Assembly: GCF_003149185.1 (NCBI RefSeq)
Contig: NZ_QGDO01000007.1
Coordinates: forward strand, 246,190 to 310,189
From: Sediminitomix flava
GTDB taxonomy: Bacteria; Bacteroidota; Bacteroidia; Cytophagales; Flammeovirgaceae
DNA: 64,000 bases
Reading direction: 5' to 3'
The translations under genes were made by a program, and so were the position numbers. Every line of letters starts with the position of its first letter. The first letter of the stretch is position 1. The notes beneath the pieces were generated by a model. The model saw nothing but the letters and a program-made list of their open reading frames with translations, searched no databases and had not been told where the DNA came from. Below are positions 27,502 through 35,638 of this stretch, piece by piece.

Positions 27502-27533
27502 AAAAGGCCATAAGATTTAACTTATAGCCTTTT
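27502..27533 (-). terminator. terminator after formyltransferase-like gene
   Basis: AAAAGGCcATAAG / CTTATaGCCTTTT stem with one mismatch, 18 bp past the stop codon, with a T-run on the minus strand. Confidence 0.78.
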
Positions 27534-27550
27534 ATACTTTAATAGAAAAT

Positions 27551-28429
27551 CTAAGCGTATGACTCTTCTATTGTATGTACCTTTTGATTGGGTGTGAATC
27601 TAGTATATTGTCTTACTTCAGTCCAATTTGTGTATTCTAAACCTTTTTCTTTCAATCTATCAAGAGTTTGAATAGATGGCCATGACATATATGGATATTT
27701 AGGCTCTTTGAATTGTGGTATTGGAATAATTGCTTCTTTATTATCAAGCTTGTGGAAATACTCATTAAACTGTTTCATCGCAACATGCATAAAGTTATAC
27801 ATGATAGTTAAATGAGAATCTTTCTTTCCTCTTTTTATTGGAGTCTGAATTAAAATGTCACCACAATCAATGTCAGCTGTAAGCTCATGTAGTGTTGATC
27901 CATAAACTTCTTCATCAGATTCCATTAGGTGTACAAATGGTTCTACTCCTCTAAAGTCAGGAAGAAGTGATGGATGAATATTGACAATTGATACTTTAGG
28001 CATATTGATAAAATCTTTTTTCAAGATTTGATCTAAGCCACAAGAAAGGAAAACATCTGTTTCAAGATTTTTCAACTCATCAATAGTTTCTTTCTTATTA
28101 AAGTTGTCTGATTCAATGATTTTGAATCCATACATTTTAGAAAGCTCTTGAACGGAGTATAGTTTATCTTCTTCTTTTCTGAATATATTTAAGATTGATG
28201 CAGCCAAAGGAATAAAAGCCGCTAAACCTAAATAATAAAAAATGAAGGAAGAATTAAATCGTTTAAACATGAATCTCAATCCCTTCAAATCGTTGATAGT
28301 AACTCCATCAATTTTCATGTCTTTTTTTGAAAAAACAACTGCTTTTATAGGCAATTTATATTTTCTCAACATTAAGTTCAAAGCTAACACCGCCACATAA
28401 GATGGTGAGCACCCGTATACAATGTTCAT
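27551..28429 (-). CDS. formyltransferase-family protein
   Basis: A 292-residue protein with the Formyl_trans_N fold: the active-site segment VNIHPSLLPDFRGVEPF (Asn and His) and GSTLHELTADIDCGDILIQ (Asp), which in methionyl-tRNA formyltransferase and GART bind 10-formyl-tetrahydrofolate and catalyse transfer. The MTF C-terminal domain is missing, so it is probably not Fmt. Such stand-alone enzymes often formylate sugar amines or peptide intermediates. An additional hydrophobic stretch at about residues 58-80 (FIFYYLGLAAFIPLAASIL) may associate it with the membrane. A possible ACP lies divergently upstream. Confidence 0.75.
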   Translation of the reverse strand: MNIVYGCSPSYVAVLALNLMLRKYKLPIKAVVFSKKDMKIDGVTINDLKGLRFMFKRFNSSFIFYYLGLAAFIPLAASILNIFRKEEDKLYSVQELSKMYGFKIIESDNFNKKETIDELKNLETDVFLSCGLDQILKKDFINMPKVSIVNIHPSLLPDFRGVEPFVHLMESDEEVYGSTLHELTADIDCGDILIQTPIKRGKKDSHLTIMYNFMHVAMKQFNEYFHKLDNKEAIIPIPQFKEPKYPYMSWPSIQTLDRLKEKGLEYTNWTEVRQYTRFTPNQKVHTIEESYA

Positions 28430-28692
28430 AAAAAAATTAGAATAGTGATATGTAAATGATGCCCGAATATAGCAATGTTGGTATTTAAATAATAAAATAA
28501 TACAATTATTTAATGTTAAGTGAATGATTTTTCATTAATGAAATAAATTGTATTAAATCTACAATTCTTACAAAATCAAAATATTTTAAAGTATGTAAAC
28601 CTGTATATGAGTAAGATACGCCGCTGTTTGTTTACAAATAGGTTAAAAGAAAGTAGTATCTAGCATAATTATGAAATAACCTATTCTGAGAT

Positions 28693-28953
28693 ATGTATAG
28701 AAACCTAATTACTGCTGCACTTATTGCTAATATCCTATCGATTGAAAAAGAGTTAATTCTTAATTCGCCTCAGCAAATCATAAAATCAGAAGAAGCTATT
28801 CAGTATTCATTTTCAAGAATAGAACTTGAAACCATAATTTTAGAAATTGAGGATGAATATCATCTCAACCTAATTGACCTTAATAGGGACCGAGTGTCTA
28901 ATTTGAATGACCTATTTTATATCTTAAACCAATCTGAAGAAGTTACCCCATAA
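28693..28953 (+). CDS. acyl-carrier-protein-like protein
   Basis: An 86-residue acidic helical protein. The segment IQYSFSRIELETIILEIEDEYHLNLIDLN aligns with the ACP pattern DSLDxVELVMxLEEEFxxxI. The Ser that would carry phosphopantetheine is kept, but the preceding Asp of the usual DSL motif is Tyr and the Leu is Phe. It is not the fatty-acid ACP (AcpP), which would be highly acidic and linked to fabF. It is divergent from the formyltransferase-like gene, so a specialised biosynthetic role is possible but not shown. Confidence 0.6.
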   Translation: MYRNLITAALIANILSIEKELILNSPQQIIKSEEAIQYSFSRIELETIILEIEDEYHLNLIDLNRDRVSNLNDLFYILNQSEEVTP

Positions 28954-28954
28954 A

Positions 28955-28990
28955 AAAAGCCTTTCAAATATCTAAATCTGAAAGGCTTTT
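28955..28990. terminator. bidirectional terminator
   Basis: AAAAGCCTTTCA and TGAAAGGCTTTT form a 12-bp perfect stem between the ACP-like gene (plus) and the M48 protease gene (minus). Confidence 0.85.
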
Positions 28991-29010
28991 CGTATTGCAT
29001 ATGTCTTACC

Positions 29011-29817
29011 TTAAGGAAGCATATTCTTAAACTGTTGATATGTTGTTATTCCTCCTTCAGTTCTTTCACACCCTTGTGCATCAGCTTGACTTCTGATATC
29101 TGAAATCCTACTGTCATTCGACGGGTGAGTACTTAAAAATGCAGGAGTTGAAGATTCAAAATTTGGATCACTTTCCATTTTTTCAAAGAATCCAGCAGCA
29201 CCGCCACAATCATATGAAGTAGATTTAAGGTACTTTACAGAAAACTCATCTGATTGAGCTTCTTGGTCTCTACCAAACTTCAAGGTAACAAGAGAAGTGG
29301 CAATCTGAGCAAGTTGTTGTTGATAGTCTGCTGAATTACCTAAGAGGATCTCAAGTAATATAGAGATACCGTATTGTCTTTGCATTGCCTTAGAAGAATG
29401 TCTTTTTTCAGCATGGGCAATTTCATGTCCAATAACCCCTGCCAAATGATCTTCATGGTCTAAGTATTGAATCAAACCTTTATGTACATAAATATAACCA
29501 CCTGGGGTTGCAAATGCATTCAATACATCGTTGTCTATGATTTTAATCTGATCATAAGCAAAAGTATCCTTGTACTTAATTTCGGGTGAAGCTAAAATAT
29601 CATCAAGTATTCCTCGAAGGTAATTATAAGCATCTGGGTAATCATCTTCAGATAAAACAGGGTAAGTTTGTGGATCTGAAAGGATTTGATCATTGACCTG
29701 TGCTCCTAGAGCTACATCATCTTCAATACTAAATAAAAAAACACCATCTTCTCCGCAAGATGCTGTAAAACTCATAATGAGTATAAATGATAAGATTTTT
29801 GAAAAGTGTTTTAACAT
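29011..29817 (-). CDS. M48-family metalloprotease, lipoprotein
   Basis: A zinc protease anchored to the cell envelope. The start at 29817 gives MLKHFSKILSFILIMSFTASCGEDG, a lipoprotein signal with lipobox TASC; the longer frame adds 21 residues without such a signal. The catalytic motif is HEIAHAEKRH and the third zinc ligand is Glu in AQSDEFSVKYL. It resembles BepA/LoiP-type periplasmic proteases that check outer-membrane protein assembly. 268 residues. It ends at a shared bidirectional terminator. Confidence 0.88.
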   Translation of the reverse strand: MLKHFSKILSFILIMSFTASCGEDGVFLFSIEDDVALGAQVNDQILSDPQTYPVLSEDDYPDAYNYLRGILDDILASPEIKYKDTFAYDQIKIIDNDVLNAFATPGGYIYVHKGLIQYLDHEDHLAGVIGHEIAHAEKRHSSKAMQRQYGISILLEILLGNSADYQQQLAQIATSLVTLKFGRDQEAQSDEFSVKYLKSTSYDCGGAAGFFEKMESDPNFESSTPAFLSTHPSNDSRISDIRSQADAQGCERTEGGITTYQQFKNMLP

Positions 29818-29904
29818 AATAGGTCTGATATATTTAATATACTTCTCAAGAATAAGTGTTATCAACTTATAATGAACCACTTAAACTAAGCCTAAAATTA
29901 CATT

Positions 29905-30111
29905 TTATTTTTCAGAATCATTGAAAAGCTCATCTATTTTACTTTCAATTCCTCTAAGTTTTTGTTGACAGTATTTAATCAACTCGTTTGCTCTTTTTAC
30001 TTTTCCTTCTAATTGGTCTATAGGAATCTCATTATCTTGAATTAATGACTGAATGGAAAGTAGCTCTTCCAATGCTTTCTCGTAGCTTAATTCATTATTA
30101 TCCTCTTTCAT
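29905..30111 (-). CDS. xseB: exodeoxyribonuclease VII small subunit
   Basis: A 68-residue, charged, helical protein (ELSYEKALEELLSIQSLIQDNEIPIDQLEGKVKRANELIKYCQQKL), the standard XseB pattern. Several copies wrap the long helix of XseA to make the active single-strand-specific nuclease. Its start overlaps the end of xseA by 14 bp, so the pair is translationally coupled. Confidence 0.93.
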   Translation of the reverse strand: MKEDNNELSYEKALEELLSIQSLIQDNEIPIDQLEGKVKRANELIKYCQQKLRGIESKIDELFNDSEK

Positions 30112-31339
30112 ATTTATCTACTGTTGAATAGAGTCTCTTTCCCGAAATATGTGTTTCTAATTTATCACCTTTATTAATCTTTGTTTCTTCTACAATCTTC
30201 TTACCATTAATCAAGGAAAGAGAAAATCCTTTTTTGAATAAGGCTCTCGGATCCATTTCTTTAATCCTCCAAGCAATATTCTTTAACCTTTCATTTTCTA
30301 GGTAAAGAATATGTTCAGACTTCATTTTAAGACCATCTTCAACTCCTTTCAATTCATATAATTGATTTTGGATCAATTGATTCGATTGGTTTTGAATCAT
30401 TGACATTAATTTATCTAACTGCCAATTTTCTTCCAGCAACCTATTCTGTATTGTTCTTTCTATTGAAATTAAAGACTGCAATAGTTTTTCTTCATATGAA
30501 AGCATATCTTCTATAAGATAAGAAGCAACCGCAGTAGGTGTTTTTAATGATTTATGAGATATAATATCGACAATTGTTTCATCTATTTGATGTCCAATAC
30601 CACAATAAATGGGTAGTTTCGTAAGTGCTATCGTTTTTGATAAATCATAATGATTAAAAATCTCTAAATCTGATTTAGCTCCTCCTCCCCTAATTAGAAC
30701 AATAGCATCAAATTCATCTACACTAATTTTCTGAAGTTGATCTTGGATTGCTTGAATTGCATTTTTTCCCTGAACTGTGGCTTCAAATAATTCTGTATAA
30801 AACTTGTAACCATAGGAATTATTAGTCAGTTGATCCAAAAAGTCTTTCAGACCAGCAGCATTTGAAGAAGAAATTATAGCAATCTTTTGGATTACTTTAG
30901 GGGGAATTAATTGCTTCTGCAAAAATAAAAAGCCTTCTTCCTGTAGCTTTTTAAGGTTCATTTGCTTTCTTAAAGCCATTTCCCCTATTGTGTAAGCTAA
31001 ATCAAGGTCATTTACTCGAAGTGACATTCCATAAACTTCATGGAATGTAACCCATACTTCAATTAATACTTCTTTTCCCTCCTCAATAATCCATGAAAAC
31101 TCCTCTTCCCCAATTTTTTGAAGAAGAATTTTATAGGTATCCTTCCATATATTTGCCTTTATCTGAGCAACAAGAAAATCTTCCTTTTTCTGTACTAATT
31201 CCAGATATAAATGTCCATTCTTTTCTTGAACTCTAGCAATTTCTGCGGTAACCCAAATACTTGTCCCTATTTTCTCAATATGCTTTTTAATACTTTTATT
31301 GAGTTGTAATAAGGTAAATGTTTGTTTGTTACCACTCAT
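30098..31339 (-). CDS. xseA: exodeoxyribonuclease VII large subunit
   Basis: XseA carries the catalytic site of exonuclease VII, which degrades single-stranded DNA from both ends. The start at 31339 (MSGNKQTFTLLQLNKSIKKHIEK) leaves 413 residues and overlaps the upstream TPR gene by 11 bp; the longer frame would add ten residues. Domains: N-terminal OB-fold (SIWVTAEIARVQEKNGHLYLELVQK), catalytic core (IAIISSSNAAGLKDFLDQL, VLIRGGGAKSDLEIFNHYDL, IGHQIDETIVDIISHKSLKTPTA) and a long C-terminal coiled coil that binds XseB. Confidence 0.95.
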   Translation of the reverse strand: MSGNKQTFTLLQLNKSIKKHIEKIGTSIWVTAEIARVQEKNGHLYLELVQKKEDFLVAQIKANIWKDTYKILLQKIGEEEFSWIIEEGKEVLIEVWVTFHEVYGMSLRVNDLDLAYTIGEMALRKQMNLKKLQEEGFLFLQKQLIPPKVIQKIAIISSSNAAGLKDFLDQLTNNSYGYKFYTELFEATVQGKNAIQAIQDQLQKISVDEFDAIVLIRGGGAKSDLEIFNHYDLSKTIALTKLPIYCGIGHQIDETIVDIISHKSLKTPTAVASYLIEDMLSYEEKLLQSLISIERTIQNRLLEENWQLDKLMSMIQNQSNQLIQNQLYELKGVEDGLKMKSEHILYLENERLKNIAWRIKEMDPRALFKKGFSLSLINGKKIVEETKINKGDKLETHISGKRLYSTVDKYERG

Positions 31340-31667
31340 CTTCCTCTTCGTCTTCGTATAAAAATTCATTATACGCTCGTTGAAGCTCTGCTAAAGCATG
31401 TCTATCATTTTCTTTCTGACAAATTAACAAGCCCTTCTTATAGATACTCTCTGCTTTTTCTTTATCACCCAAATCTAAATACAACTGAGCTGCATGATAA
31501 TATGTACCAGTATAATTTTCATGCTCAAACAATAATCTATCGTAATATTTCTTAGCCTCAGTAGGCTTAGACTCTAAATATTCATTTGCTATTGCGTAAA
31601 TAAGGAACGGATCATTAGGCTCTTCCTCTAGAAACGCAAAAAGTTTATTCAACCTTTCCTGATTCAT
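31329..31667 (-). CDS. tetratricopeptide-repeat protein
   Basis: A 112-residue cytoplasmic protein built of about two and a half TPR units (PNDPFLIYAIANEYLES, TYYHAAQLYLDLGDKEKAESIYKKGL) with a very acidic tail (EDEEEDEW). It overlaps the start of xseA, so it heads the xseA-xseB transcript. It is a protein-binding scaffold; the partner is not evident. Confidence 0.75.
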   Translation of the reverse strand: MNQERLNKLFAFLEEEPNDPFLIYAIANEYLESKPTEAKKYYDRLLFEHENYTGTYYHAAQLYLDLGDKEKAESIYKKGLLICQKENDRHALAELQRAYNEFLYEDEEEDEW

Positions 31668-31821
31668 TTCGTTAAATGTTAACTATAAATATTTGACAAA
31701 AATGATAATATTTAGACATCAGTTGCAAATTGTCATAGAACTTATGTTCTTCAATAGTGAACTCGCATTCTAATATTATTGCTTTTTAGATAGCTATATC
31801 TTTCAATTACGGATTAAAAAA

Positions 31822-32163
31822 ATGAAGAAATTACTCTATAGTGTCCCTTTATTATTGTTTGTAGCCTTAATGGGCTGTACACAAGAAACACAGAACCGTT
31901 TCAGTAGAGGCGTACAAAATTGGACAGGTACTGATGGCGTTTTAGAAGTATACGCTGGTGATAAATTGGTAAAAAAGTTTATTAAAATTGATAAACTTAC
32001 AACCTCGAAAAGTACTGAGGGTAAATCAGATCGACCTTATCGTTATGGATATGGTATATATGATGAGAATATGAATGGAGTAAAAGATCCAGGTGAGAAA
32101 AAAGTCTATTTTGAATTCTCAGATTATTCTACTTCATATATATTCTATGAAAACCCTAAGTAA
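31822..32163 (+). CDS. small lipoprotein
   Basis: A 113-residue protein with a lipoprotein signal (MKKLLYSVPLLLFVALMGC, lipobox LMGC at residue 19). The mature part is short and basic, with GVLEVYAGDKLVKKFIKIDKLTT and YRYGYGIYDENMNGVKDPGEKKVYFEFSDYSTSYIFYENP, all beta-prone. No family was recognised. It stands between a TPR-xse operon and the tRNA gene and has its own terminator. Confidence 0.7.
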   Translation: MKKLLYSVPLLLFVALMGCTQETQNRFSRGVQNWTGTDGVLEVYAGDKLVKKFIKIDKLTTSKSTEGKSDRPYRYGYGIYDENMNGVKDPGEKKVYFEFSDYSTSYIFYENPK

Positions 32164-32186
32164 TAGAATCTATATTCGTATAATTA

Positions 32187-32222
32187 AAAATCCCCTATTC
32201 TTTTCAGAATAAGGGATTTTTT
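32187..32222 (+). terminator. terminator after lipoprotein gene
   Basis: AAAATCCCcTATTC / GAATAAGGGATTTT stem with one bulged C, followed by TTTTTTG. Confidence 0.8.
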
Positions 32223-32374
32223 GTTTTAATGTTCCGATATTTTATAACTAATAGATAGTCAGTATCATCAATCTTGCTTTTATAAAAACTAACTTTTTCA
32301 ATTGAAAATCAATTCGTAAAATTATATACCATCTAATTCTTAATAGATAGATAGTATAATGCCCTTTAAATAAT

Positions 32375-32382
32375 TATATTTG
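32375..32382 (+). promoter_or_regulatory. possible -7 box of tRNA-Arg
   Basis: TATATTTG fits TAnnTTTG and lies 10 bp upstream of the tRNA 5' end, as expected for a start at or near the mature end. No -33 TTTG is seen. Confidence 0.45.
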
Positions 32383-32392
32383 TCATGATTTT

Positions 32393-32465
32393 GGCCCCAT
32401 GGTGCAACTGGATAGCATGCCGGTTTCCGGAGCCGTTGATGTGGGTTCGAGTCCCGCTGGGGCTA
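32393..32465 (+). tRNA. tRNA-Arg (anticodon CCG)
   Basis: 73 nt. The acceptor arms GGCCCCA/TGGGGCT pair with one G-T. The D-stem is GTGC/GCAT with D-loop AACTGGATA, and the T-arm GTGGG-TTCGAGT-CCCGC is canonical. The anticodon loop is TTCCGGA, giving CCG. The anticodon stem is CCGGT/GCCGT, with a G-T pair next to the loop and a C-T mismatch at its other end. CCA is not encoded (CAA follows). The 3' part is the attachment site of the genomic island. Confidence 0.93.
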
Positions 32466-32468
32466 CAA
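32450..32468 (+). repeat. attL: direct repeat of island, within tRNA-Arg
   Basis: 19 bp identical to 52766-52784, covering the T-arm 3' strand and acceptor 3' strand of the tRNA plus CAA. Site-specific integration at a tRNA 3' end is the usual choice for tyrosine recombinases. Confidence 0.88.
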
Positions 32469-32520
32469 CTAAACGCTGTAACACATTGATATGTAAATTG
32501 TTATAGCGTTTTATTTTTAT

Positions 32521-32544
32521 TTAGGGGACAATATAGGGGGACAT
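32521..32544 (+). repeat. possible integrase arm-type repeat, left end
   Basis: TTAGGGGACA-atat-AGGGGGA-cat. A near copy (20 of 24 bases equal) lies at 52676-52699 near the other end in the same orientation. Such G-rich direct repeats just inside both ends of the island are suitable arm sites for its integrase. Confidence 0.5.
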
Positions 32545-32913
32545 TTCCTAATATGTATAAAAACCACCTATTAGACAGATAATCAACACAGTATAAGTCT
32601 CAGTATTCTTTAAATAAAGGTATAGAAGTTAAGGTAAATACCAAAATAAATCACTTTCCCCAATATTCAATTTCATAATCAATCTTTTTTAGCTCAAAAC
32701 ATACAATTAAAAGTAAGAAGGTTAAATCACAAGCTTTCAATTAATAGTCTGTACTAAAACATCATTTATAACCTTCTATTAAATACCTAATATTTAATCT
32801 AAGGTACTAATTTAGTACTATAATCAAACCAAGAGGAATCACTCCCTAAAGTATTTAAAAACATAAACCTTTAGGTAAAGCTACTCTTTAACAAAACCCC
32901 GATAATAAAATAA
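32545..32913. other. non-coding region inside left end of island
   Basis: About 370 bp of AT-rich sequence before the GIY-YIG gene. I see no credible gene; it probably holds the promoter of that gene. Confidence 0.5.
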
Positions 32914-33771
32914 ATGAAAAGAGGAAAAAGTATAAACACCCACATCCCTAATCCTGATCAAGACTCCGTAAGAATAAAAACTGTTAGTAATAGTGTCATT
33001 AGAGCTTATTGTTTCCCTAGGCACCTCATTGAAAATGTAAAAAACTACTTACAAAGGGAATCTGCCAATCTCTATTACTTATTTGGCTATGATGAAAAGT
33101 CACTGGAGCCATGTATTTACATTGGAGAATCTGCCGATACATATAGGCGTTTAAAAGAGCATATACAAGAAGAGAGAATTGATTGGAACTTTGCTTTTGT
33201 TTTCGAATCATTAACGGAGAAAGACTTAGATACTACAGCTACTCGTTTTCTAGAATCACATTCATATAAATTAGCATTAAGTATAGGGAGATACAAGCTA
33301 GTCAATAGAACAAAACCACATCAACCTCATATAACAAGGGGACAAAAAGACTGTTACCTTGATTGCTTTGATATAATTAAACTTTTAATGAATGATGCTG
33401 GGTATTTAGTCTTCAAATCAATTACTGACACTGAAGATGATATGACATTTTACCTTAAGCATAAAACAACATCTGGAGCTAAAGGACAACCATCAAGTCA
33501 AGGTTTTGTCGTTTTCAAGGGCTCAGCTTTTACAAAAACATTTACGAAAAGTCTATACTCTTCCCATAAATTACTACATAGACAACTAGTGAAAGATGGA
33601 TTACTTTTAGATAAAGGTGAACATTATATATTACAAAAAGATTATATATTCCCAACTCCTTCTACCGCTGGGCAAGTTATTACCGGTACAGTTGGAAATG
33701 GATGGCAATTATGGAAAAATGCTACAGGACAGACGTTGAGAGAAGCAATGGAGGGTACTGATTATAAATAA
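32914..33771 (+). CDS. GIY-YIG nuclease-family protein with DUF4357
   Basis: A 285-residue protein. The N-terminal half holds a GIY-YIG-like nuclease domain: the signature reads LYYLFG (about residue 48) and CIYIGES, followed by TYRRLKEHIQE with the catalytic-type Arg, and the Glu in ATRFLESHSYKLA. The C-terminal half (SSQGFVVFKGSAFT ... GNGWQLWKNATGQTLREAME) is a DUF4357 domain, a common partner of GIY-YIG domains in mobile and defence loci. Role could be DNA damage processing or defence; this is not shown. It is the first gene inside the island and ends at its own terminator. Confidence 0.82.
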   Translation: MKRGKSINTHIPNPDQDSVRIKTVSNSVIRAYCFPRHLIENVKNYLQRESANLYYLFGYDEKSLEPCIYIGESADTYRRLKEHIQEERIDWNFAFVFESLTEKDLDTTATRFLESHSYKLALSIGRYKLVNRTKPHQPHITRGQKDCYLDCFDIIKLLMNDAGYLVFKSITDTEDDMTFYLKHKTTSGAKGQPSSQGFVVFKGSAFTKTFTKSLYSSHKLLHRQLVKDGLLLDKGEHYILQKDYIFPTPSTAGQVITGTVGNGWQLWKNATGQTLREAMEGTDYK

Positions 33772-33819
33772 TTTTTATTACTACAAACTTATTAAGTATA
33801 AGGTACTTGGTTATTTAGA

Positions 33820-33860
33820 ACCCAGCAATGGTTTTTATTAAATCTGCTGGGTGTTTTTTT
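33820..33860 (+). terminator. terminator after GIY-YIG gene
   Basis: ACCCAGCA and TGCTGGGT stem with an AT-rich loop, followed by GTTTTTTT. Confidence 0.8.
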
Positions 33861-33929
33861 AGTAAAATGATTATTTCTATTAGTCTTATTTATACTCGTG
33901 AACTATTTCACAACAGTATAAGTAGGCAA

Positions 33930-33957
33930 CTCCCTGCCATGGATTTATGGCAGGGAA
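33930..33957. repeat. perfect inverted repeat of unknown role
   Basis: TCCCTGCCAT, six-base loop, ATGGCAGGGA. GC-rich for its surroundings and without a T-run on either side, so not a standard terminator. It lies in a 370-bp region without a credible gene between the GIY-YIG terminator and the next gene. Confidence 0.5.
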
Positions 33958-34228
33958 ATAGCTCTTTGGTGATACATGTTAATGATAACCTTGTTCTTAT
34001 CAATTATGAATTTCGTTACCACATAGTCATAATCTAAGAGGCAGTTGATTTTTTTACTGTAATTATTTTTTTCTTTAGATCAATATCTGTTGAAGCGATT
34101 ATTCTTGATGAATTTTATGGCAAGAACACTTACTTTAAAAGTAACTAAAGTGAATTTTTGAAATAATATAGGCTTTATTTAAAGACATATTTAACAAATG
34201 GTTTAGATTATTACCCATAATACTAACT

Positions 34229-34765
34229 ATGATTTTGACACGATTTATAGGCATTTTATTCATTATTTTTTTCATAGGTAGCCCTCAAATAATTATGGCT
34301 CAGCACACCTCTGAAAATCAATCTAAAGAGGAAGGGAAGGAAGAAAAACATCATCACACATTTTTTGAAAAGGGATCTATTACGTTAGGAGTAGGAGCTG
34401 CATTATCTTCGGAATTAGGAACTGTGGGTATCAATGGAAGGTTGTATTACAATATTGGCGAACATATCTGTTTCGGCCCTGAATTCACTTATTTCAAAAA
34501 GAATGAGATAGAATTGTATGATATGGACTTTGTCTTTCATTATATTTTTGAAACTCCTATTGTAGGCATCTACCCAGTAGTGGGCTTAAATTATACAATC
34601 GAAAAAGAGTTGGACCATCATCATGAAGAAGATGCATTTGGTGTGTTATGGGGAGTAGGTGTACACAGAAATATAAAAAACATTACCATACTTGGAGAAT
34701 TTACCAGAGTGGAAAGCAGTTTGAGTGATTCTTTTGTTAGTCTAGCAATCTTGTATACATTTTAA
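34229..34765 (+). CDS. small outer-membrane barrel-like protein with His-rich segment
   Basis: A 178-residue protein with a signal peptide (FIGILFIIFFIGSPQIIMAQ). It continues with a His/Glu-rich segment (HTSENQSKEEGKEEKHHHTFFEKGS) and then short amphipathic strands ending in the aromatic FVSLAILYTF, which suits an outer-membrane beta-barrel of about eight strands. A second His cluster (ELDHHHEEDAFG) lies in an apparent loop. The His clusters could bind a metal. No family was recognised. It is followed closely by two small membrane-protein genes. Confidence 0.6.
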   Translation: MILTRFIGILFIIFFIGSPQIIMAQHTSENQSKEEGKEEKHHHTFFEKGSITLGVGAALSSELGTVGINGRLYYNIGEHICFGPEFTYFKKNEIELYDMDFVFHYIFETPIVGIYPVVGLNYTIEKELDHHHEEDAFGVLWGVGVHRNIKNITILGEFTRVESSLSDSFVSLAILYTF

Positions 34766-34772
34766 AGTAAAT

Positions 34773-35123
34773 ATGGAAGAAATTAAAAATATATTTTGGA
34801 TAATTGCCGAAATAATTGAGGTTGTAGCAATGACAATATTAATTTATGGATTTCTTAAGGTATTTATAAAATTTATATGTATTGAAGGAAAAGATATCAC
34901 AAAAGTTGATATATACTATATTCAACGAATAAGATGTCAGATTGGGATTTATATATTACTTGCGCTTGACTTCTTAATCACATCTGATATTATTTTCACT
35001 CTCAGTGAGCTTTCAGAGGAACAAATGATTTCCTTAAGTTTATTTATTGTAACTCGAATAGCAATCGGTTATTTCTTAGGGAAAGAAATCAAAGAATTAA
35101 GTGAAGAAAAACAAGATGAATAA
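34773..35123 (+). CDS. small membrane protein of unknown function
   Basis: A 116-residue protein with three hydrophobic segments (IFWIIAEIIEVVAMTILIYGFLKVFI, IGIYILLALDFLITSDIIFTL, LSLFIVTRIAIGYFLG), separated by charged loops. The layout resembles DUF1622-type membrane proteins (IAEIIEVVAMTILIYG... and LLALDFLITSDI), a family of unknown role; I regard this match as likely but unproven. It starts 7 bp after the barrel gene and 3 bp before the next gene, a tight operon. Confidence 0.6.
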   Translation: MEEIKNIFWIIAEIIEVVAMTILIYGFLKVFIKFICIEGKDITKVDIYYIQRIRCQIGIYILLALDFLITSDIIFTLSELSEEQMISLSLFIVTRIAIGYFLGKEIKELSEEKQDE

Positions 35124-35126
35124 TTA

Positions 35127-35489
35127 ATGGAATGGTATGCCCCTTTAACAATTTTACCAGCAATAGGTTTAATCATTATGTCTACGAGTGGGTTTATTGT
35201 AGCACTCAACAATGAACTTACGCAACTTGAACAATTAAAAGAGAAGAATATTCCAATTATTAGAGAAAAGTTAAAACAATTGAAACGTTTAGGGGTCGCT
35301 AATGCTTGTCTTTATGGAAGTGCCCTTATTTTTTTATTATCTGGTTTATCAAAAGCAATCTTTCAACATGAATATATATTTAAAATGATGATGATAATTG
35401 CTGTCATATTTACTACAATAGCATTATTTTTTTTATGTATCCATTCAATCAAAGCAATCCAAGTAAGACAAAAAAATTTAGATGTTTAA
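35127..35489 (+). CDS. small membrane protein of unknown function
   Basis: A 120-residue protein with an N-terminal membrane helix (ILPAIGLIIMSTSGFIVAL), a charged helical loop (LTQLEQLKEKNIPIIREKLKQLKRLG), and two more helices (ACLYGSALIFLLSGLS, MMMIIAVIFTTIALFFLCIHSI). It starts 3 bp after the previous gene and is surely co-transcribed with it. No family was recognised. Confidence 0.6.
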   Translation: MEWYAPLTILPAIGLIIMSTSGFIVALNNELTQLEQLKEKNIPIIREKLKQLKRLGVANACLYGSALIFLLSGLSKAIFQHEYIFKMMMIIAVIFTTIALFFLCIHSIKAIQVRQKNLDV

Positions 35490-35592
35490 TAAAATACCCT
35501 TCCTTGAGCTAAATCTTGAGCATTTCCTATACTAATACTTTGAGTATTCTTACAACTTACAATACTGAATTTATCATACTAATATCATCGAT

Positions 35593-35634
35593 ATTATATT
35601 GCTCTAGCATAATTATATGCTAGAGCAATATAAT
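35593..35634. terminator. long bidirectional terminator hairpin
   Basis: A perfect 19-bp stem (ATTATATTGCTCTAGCATA and its complement) around a 4-nt loop lies between convergent genes ending at 35489 (plus) and 35639 (minus). Confidence 0.8.
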
Positions 35635-35638
35635 TGCC

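Noticed and set aside
29818..29880. Longer N terminus of the M48 protease
   Set aside because: The shorter start creates a clear lipoprotein signal; the extension does not.
32393..32465. tRNA with anticodon TCC (Gly)
   Set aside because: That register leaves the first anticodon-stem pair as G-A; CCG gives the better stem and a standard loop.
33828..34037. 69-residue plus-strand frame
   Set aside because: It overlaps the terminator hairpin at 33820-33860 and the inverted repeat; no recognisable product.
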